Of a DNA stretch of 64,000 nucleotides, positions 58,490-64,000 are shown one piece after another; the stretch's first letter is position 1; each line of letters begins with the position of its first letter. The stretch spans positions 19,162,259 through 19,226,258 of the forward strand of contig NC_041019.1 in NCBI RefSeq assembly GCF_004193775.1. The letters run 5' to 3'. The notes beneath the pieces were generated by a model that saw only the letters and a list, made by a program, of their open reading frames with translations, ran no database searches and was not told where the DNA came from. This stretch comes from Glycine soja. Taxonomy: Eukaryota > Streptophyta > Magnoliopsida > Fabales > Fabaceae. The position numbers and the translations under genes are program-made.

Positions 58490-61400
58490 AACTGACATTC
58501 CATCCTTTCAATGAAATGTCACTTCCTCTAACCGTTCAATGAGTACAACGTTTCTTGAGTTTGTTGCCTTGGCTTCTTGAGAAACATCTTCGTTCATGGG
58601 TTGTTCCTTCTCGGCAACATTTTCCTTGATATGTTTGTGTAGAGAAGGGTAAGTATCTTTCTCGGGCTGATCTAAACTTGCAGAGTCCATTCATCTTCTG
58701 CGTCTGAGGACTCGTTGTCGGTCTTGGGCTCAATTTCAACACAATTACCATTATCATTGAATTCACATAATTTTCCTTCTACAATAGAATGCAAGTTTTA
58801 GAAAGACCCAACCTTAAGATTACTTCACAGTTGAGGAACTTAACCTGATCAAGGGAATTCTAGAAGGATTCCTCAATAGCTTTCCCAAAGAGTTCTTCAT
58901 CTTCTTTGATCTTATCCTCGTATTCTTTGATCTTCTTTTCTAGACTCAGCTTCTCGTTGTTCACCTCAAGAAGACTATCTTGAGTGAGTTTTATCTTGGT
59001 CAAGGCACCTTCCAATTGATATTGAATGTTTTAGACTAGGCATGTGAGTGATACAGTCTTAGTTTTTTTCTTTCATGCTTAGCGATTGATCAAACATGAA
59101 GTGGATGAAGTATTCTTATTGTCTAAGTTTCTTAAGAACTTACTTCTACTTGAAATTTTGCTAGCAGCTCGAATTAATCAATTGCCTCATTTGGTAATCA
59201 AATGCCCAAGCCAGTTTCAAAAGAAAAAAAGGATCTACAACTTAGGATAATCGATTACCCCAATTGATAATCGATTGCCCAACCCCTAGAAACAAAGAGA
59301 AGCTTTTTGTATGATTCTATAATCGATTACCACACATGATAATCGATTATCTAGCTAGCACAGAAGGAACAAAATTTCCCAGACTGAAACAAAATAATCG
59401 ATTACTAATTTTTGGAAATTCGAAAAAATGAGATTTTGACGAATTAATTGATTACCTGATTCTATAATCGATTAGATCTGTTTTAACTATCAAAATTTAT
59501 AAATACCCCTATGTGTTTTCTTTTTAACAAACTCTTGATTCATTCAAATTTTGAGAAAAACTTTTCAACAGAGCCTTCTAAAAGAATAGCACTGCAATTG
59601 GTCTGAAGATTAGAGTTGATCAAAGAATCACTCATTTTACAATCATGAATTGATCAACTTGTGAAGAAATATTGAAGATTAAATATCTACATATTTCAAG
59701 TGTATTCAATTCTTTATCTTTTAGATTGTAGTCTTTGGTTAAGGTTACCAGAGATGTTATAGAATTGATAGGGTTTTAATTCTAGATCTTTTCTTGTAGG
59801 GTTCAAGAGAAAGATTTGGTTTCTATTAGAGAATTGTCTGTGCATATTGTTTGTCCTTGTGTTCTCTATATAATGGAATTATTATAGTCTTATGTGATTC
59901 TCTTTTCCTCTAAAACTCTGAGTTTTGTAATCATCTTGGTTGTGGAATTGATCTTAAGGGCCATCATTATAGTTTCTGTTTTCTAAAGATCTTTTGCAGA
60001 AACTTTGATTGATTTAAAGGGGTGTTTTTAATCGTTGTTAAGAACGAATTGGTAAAGATTTTGAAAGAATCTATTCAACTCCTCTTCTAGATTCTCAGCC
60101 TGATCCAACAAAGCCACTTGAACTTTTCGATTTTGAGGGCCTCGAGATCCTTCTTAGCAATTGCCTAAGCATCCAACCTCTCCTTCAAAACCTTAAAAAG
60201 TTCTTGATCACCAAGTCCTTTCCAAATCTCCATATAGGCAGTAAGCTTAGGAAATACTTCAAGCAACAACTAGAGGTAGACAGAACTCCAACTATTAGAA
60301 CTGATCATTTAATCAAAAGTCTTCAGAAAGTGAGAATCTTTGTTGATAACTTCCCAATCGTCCGCTTCCAGAGTAGCTTTAAGATTGGTGAAAGCATTGT
60401 CAGACTTTCCCATATAGGAAGAACTAGTTTGGATCTAGTAAGGATGTCGAATTAGGCTAGGTTACCCATGCTGCCACCTGGAAACCTCACACTGCCAACG
60501 TTTTCAAGAAGAGGAGTCTCAACTCGATCCCTCTTGGCATTCACTCCATCAACTTTCATGGGGGAGGAGGAATTTCAACTCGAGACCTTCTTTACATTGT
60601 TTTCAGTAGCCCTCTCAGTCTTCTTCGGTATTAGAGCCTTCTTAAAAGAAGGAAGCTTAGGGCTAACCAATTTTTTTTTTATCTCACTTCCTTTTTTTAT
60701 CAGTTTTTGCCTTGGTAGATCTTTCCTTCGGCAACTTTCCCTTTCTTCAAAATAGCAAATCAAGTCCTCATGTCCATAAATTCTTCTGCAAAAAGAAAGA
60801 CAAGAACATAAGACACCATGTTACATTGTAGGAAAGCAAAGATCATTGGGGGACATATAAATAGAAGAAATCCTTAACCATATTAGTTGAAGAATCCTTC
60901 AAGGAACTATTAAGTATCAAGCTACTTGGGAGGAAGTAGGAATGCCACTCTTGTCAAACTCGAAGACAAAAGTCTTATAGGCCATCTCTTTCTCACCTAG
61001 AGATTCTTCTAGAGTTTTGTAATCCTTCACAAGGTCATCATTATGATCCTGGGTCTAGTATAAAAGAAATTTGGAGGCAAAAGTCCTTTCTGTCCTGCCT
61101 TTTTTCTACCACCTCAAAAAAAAATGCCCAAGATTTTTTCCAAGGACAAATTCAAAAGTATTCATCCTTAAAATCTTTCTAAGAAATCTCATAAGCCTCT
61201 AAAAGCTTGCATTTATCATAAGCTTCGAAAGAAAGAGCCATGGATATGTCGTTCAATTTCTTCCCAGTAACCTTATCCTCTTGCTTATTTCAATAAGGAA
61301 TGAAGATGTGGCTAAATAGAGAAATAGAAGGCGACATGTTGACCAAACTACAGAGCTTTTCGAAAGCTAGATCTAAGGCCCAACCATTTGGGTGTAGTTG

Positions 61401-62017
61401 AGAAGGGAAATTTTGATAGAAGTTAAGGACTTTGAGTTGGAAATCCATGAAGGGCAAATTCATATCGAGATCTTTTAAAAAGGTATGATACATGGGAAGG
61501 AAATCCCAATATTGGAACCAAGGCAGACGTTGGGAGATTCTCTTTCTAGAAGAATTGTTGTTATTAGGAACATCGTCCTTACTATCCAAAAAGCTACAAG
61601 ATTCTTTTGACGAGTCATCATAGTGGAATTCTGACATGTCTTCATCTACAAGTTGATCTACATCCTTATCTTTAGGCCCTTGCAAGAAAATTCGGTCATT
61701 TGGGTTAAGGAGTGTTAGGATCCAAATGTTGTCTTGCCCATCTTGGGAAATACAAGTGGTTCTTAATTGATTTACATGTCGGGGACCATAAACTATCCTC
61801 CTTAAACACTGTCACCGATCCAATCCATTCCAGTTGGAATGTTGGGAACTATTGAGTTAGAAGTCGGTTCACTTGCCTCTTCACTCATGATTGAACCGAT
61901 TTCCCTATAAGAAGAAGAACATTCACTGTCAGAAGTTGAATTCACTTTATAGGAATGAAAACTCAACAACTTCTCGACTAGTGCCAACACCAATTGTGTT
62001 GGACCTTGTGGCCTCAA
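58490..62017 (-). pseudogene. Tat/Ogre-type ORF1 (putative gypsy-type transposon protein) remnant, interrupted
   Basis: Minus-strand pieces follow one another: an acidic N-terminal part (62017-61802, ending GMDWIGDSV), an acidic linker and the domain MYHTFLKDLDMNLPFMDFQ with PSQLHPNGWALDLAFEKLCS (61685-61290), then ALSFEAYDKCKLLEAYEIS and KSWAFFF (about 61230-61080). A coiled-coil region follows: DLVKDYKTLEESLGEKEMAY (61020), KERLDA and IAKKDLEALKIEKFK (60200-60125), and after an interruption KIKLTQDSLLEVNNEKLSLE (about 58990). This resembles the Pfam-type putative gypsy transposon family, often ORF1 of Tat/Ogre elements. It is broken by stops, frameshifts and the solo-LTR-like block. Role unknown. 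Confidence 0.7.
59027..60110 (+). mobile_element. Solo-LTR-like insertion inside the ORF1 remnant
   Basis: It starts TGTTTTAGACTAGGCATG and ends CCTGATCCAACA (TGTT to AACA). It has a TATA box TATAAATACCCC at about 59498 and a U3 part with repeated TAATCGATTA motifs (59258-59470). The ORF1 coiled-coil coding is readable on both sides (minus) but not inside. No internal element sequence follows, so it reads as a solo LTR, plus orientation. A matching 5-bp duplication was not found. Confidence 0.6.
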
Positions 62018-62039
62018 TAATCTTAAGAGGGATAGACTT

Positions 62040-62990
62040 AGAATGCAGAAGAAGCAACAACAATCAATTTAACAATGTTCTTTAAACGTGCAAGACACAA
62101 TTGATTGCAACAAAATAAATAAGATAAGGGAAGAGAGAATGCAAACACAATTTTATACTAGTTCAGCCACTTCCCGTGCCTACGTCCAATACTCAAGCAA
62201 CCCACTTGAGATTTCCACTATCTTTGTAAAATCCTTTACAAAGTCTGAACCACACAGGGACAACCCATCCCTTGTGTTCAGATGCTTTACAACAAGAGAC
62301 TCACAGTCTCTTAGCCAATCTCATTGAATAAGAAGAATGGAAGAAGAATTCTCTCTTCAAGAGAAGAATATTACAATGAAGATCATGTAAGAATCCTTAT
62401 AGATTTTGCAAGTGTTTGACCAAGGATTTCTTTTGAGAGAGCATTTGACAATGAAGTTCTTTTGGAATCTCTCTCATTGTCTTTTGAGAGGATAAGACAT
62501 TTTGGACCAAAAAAACTCTCTCTTTAAAATTCGTGCCCAAGTCACCAATTTATAGGCCTTTGATGGTCATTCATAAATCTAATGAAAAGATGTGACTGTT
62601 GGCAAATTTTCTGAAAACTTTCCACTGGTAATCGATTACAATGTTTGTGTAATCAATTACACAGTTATAATTTGAAGGGTTATGACTTTTGAATTTGAAT
62701 TTCCAAAGTTTCGTTGCTGGTAATCGATTACAGACATATGGTAATCGATTACATGTTGAAAATACAAATTCAAAACCTTTTTCAACAGCTATTTCTCAAC
62801 CTTGTCTTCTGGTAATCGATTACACTTCCTGGTAATCGATTACCAGAGCCTTGCATGTCTTGAAAGCACTTTGTTTTAAGGCAAGGCTTGGTCTTTAGTG
62901 AATCTTGAAACAAGGCTTTGTTTGTTGAAGCAATCTTGAATTATTCTTGAAGCAAATGCTTATCATTTGAAGCAGCCTTGTTTGATTCTT
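62040..62990 (-). repeat. LTR-like block, minus orientation, with TAATCGATTA motifs
   Basis: The minus strand shows a TATA box (CCTATAAATTGG near 62553), with a motif-rich U3-like part to the right (GGTAATCGATTAC at about 62626, 62722, 62740, 62812 and 62831, plus GTAATCAATTAC at 62652) and an R/U5-like part to the left ending near the ORF1 start. The same architecture, inverted, is seen at 59027-60110. Borders are approximate. Confidence 0.55.
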
Positions 62991-63297
62991 CTTTGGCATC
63001 ATCAAAATCATGTATACATACATTCACAAATTGTGGCCACTTGGTTGGAAGTTTCAGAAATTCATCCTTGGAATGTGTGTGACAACTTCTTTTCTTCATG
63101 CCCATGGGGCAATCTTTAGAAGAAGAAAATTCCATATATTGAGGAAAATCCATTGCGCTTCGTGCCACTTCCAAAATTTCATTTGGATTAGAGTCTATCA
63201 CAATCTCTATAAGACGGTCCCTACAAAATTTGAACAACTTCTCGAGGTCCTCTCTTTCCCACGACTTTGGGACATCGACAAGTGGAGAACAACCCAT
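62941..63297 (-). CDS. Unrecognised 118-codon frame, probably transposon-derived
   Basis: A clean minus frame with balanced composition: MGCSPLVDVPKSWEREDLEK at the start, a Cys/His-containing stretch CPMGMKKRSCHTHSKDEF, and WPQFVNVCIHDFDDAKEE near the end. No family recognised. Its end overlaps the LTR-like block and its surroundings are all retrotransposon debris, so it is more likely part of an element than a host gene. The antisense plus frame at 63010-63336 is probably a shadow. Confidence 0.35.
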   Translation of the reverse strand: MGCSPLVDVPKSWEREDLEKLFKFCRDRLIEIVIDSNPNEILEVARSAMDFPQYMEFSSSKDCPMGMKKRSCHTHSKDEFLKLPTKWPQFVNVCIHDFDDAKEESNKAASNDKHLLQE

Positions 63298-64000
63298 ATA
63301 TCCAGACTTACTTGGTTTCTTCCTCCTCTTTCCTAAAATTGCCTTAAGGACAAGACAAGACTACTTCTAGGCTAAAACAATGATTAGCCTCAAAAGGGCG
63401 GGACCACCTCTGATGGGAAATGCTACTACCCATAGGGGGAGGAACCCTAACGTAGCAAAGGGTGGCATCCTAGAGTGTCGAGAGCCACTAGCGATGGAAG
63501 ATTGGGAATTGCCACCCCTTTGCTTCCTATCAACGGTAGGTATAACACAAACCATCACAACAAAAAAGGGGAAAACTCTAGGGAAATCAAGACAAAGAGG
63601 TAAAGAGGAGAAAAGATGTACGTTTGAAGATTGACAACTCTGATAAGGAAGAAGAGGCTTTAATCTATTAGCACAACTAAACAACGATCAAGGAGAGGAA
63701 ATAGGTGGATGGTGAAGAAGAATGCAAATGGAAGATAAACCGTTGGAAAAAAGGGGGGGAAAGGTGACAAAGTGTATAAATAACCTTGTAGCGTGTGAAA
63801 CCGTCATTACACGTGGGCAAATAAGGATGATAGAGCATGAAACCACTGTGGCACAGGAGTGAATAAGAATGGAAGTGCGGTTATTTGAATTTCAAATGAT
63901 TTAAAATCACTTCGAGCCCACAATAATCGTTAGGCAGTTGAAGATTAAGAGACTTCACTTTATGATAAAGACTTCAGTTGTGTGGCATTTTGCGAAAGCA
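63298..64000. other. Unassigned sequence to window end
   Basis: Overlapping frames on both strands between 63367 and 63684 have no recognised domain. Position next to ORF1/LTR debris suggests retrotransposon origin. Confidence 0.35.

Noticed and set aside
60110..60122. TTGAA on both sides of the solo-LTR-like block as a 5-bp target duplication
   Set aside because: The right copy starts 7 bases beyond the best LTR end, so the agreement is probably chance.
1..64000. CRISPR arrays, operons, prokaryotic promoters or phage features
   Set aside because: None seen; the window is plant nuclear DNA and its repeats are explained by transposons and microsatellites.

Overview
The window is AT-rich nuclear DNA of a flowering plant, most likely a legume and probably soybean or a close Glycine relative. 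Evidence for a plant: intron-containing genes with GT-AG borders, plant-only families (PORR, CYP89A, a PBL28-like receptor-like cytoplasmic kinase) and plant LTR-retrotransposon lineages (Ty1/copia, Athila-like and Tat/Ogre-like Ty3/gypsy). Placement in Glycine rests on remembered repeat families and was not searched.

Only one gene looks intact: a PBL28-like kinase on the minus strand (45746 to 40445). Seven exons join in frame into 361 codons plus stop if intron 3 is accepted as a GC-AG intron. A CYP89A-type cytochrome P450 at 24.7-25.9 kb is a multiply frameshifted pseudogene. Nearly everything else is transposon or transposon debris.

1-1.3 kb: edge of a decayed copia element (minus). 1266-12140: a complete CACTA transposon with terminal repeats and a 3-bp target duplication (ATG). 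It has no visible transposase but carries pieces of at least three host genes in both orientations: a PORR-domain gene, an ASCC1/LigT-like gene with introns, and a serine carboxypeptidase-like gene. A possible fourth exon is unidentified. A 6-kb gag-only Athila-like LTR element with a tRNA-Asp primer site later landed inside it. 13-24 kb: a MuDR-like fragment, two copies of a foldback MITE, a Stowaway-like MITE that split one unit of a tandem repeat, a larger terminal-inverted-repeat element, and AT-rich dispersed repeats with possible Helitron character.

27-31 kb: minus-strand gypsy pieces (gag, PBS, LTR, protease). 31.08-31.83 and 32.29-32.89 kb: two short hAT-type elements with 8-bp target duplications. 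33.58-39.4 kb: a plus-strand copia element with stops, carrying a hairpin of about 200-bp arms across its polypurine tract/3' LTR junction. 40.4-45.75 kb: the kinase gene, whose largest intron hosts more repeat relics. 47.7-58.3 kb: a decayed Tat/Ogre-like gypsy element (plus) with a 228-bp tandem duplication in its reverse transcriptase and a 72-bp triplicate repeat behind pol, then layered LTR debris. 58.5-64 kb: a minus-strand Tat/Ogre-type ORF1 remnant interrupted by a solo-LTR-like block and followed by another LTR-like block; both blocks hold clusters of the palindromic motif TAATCGATTA.

No tRNA, rRNA, CRISPR or prokaryotic feature was seen. The unusual content is the gene-capturing CACTA element and the fossil record of nested insertions that can be ordered from the sequence alone.
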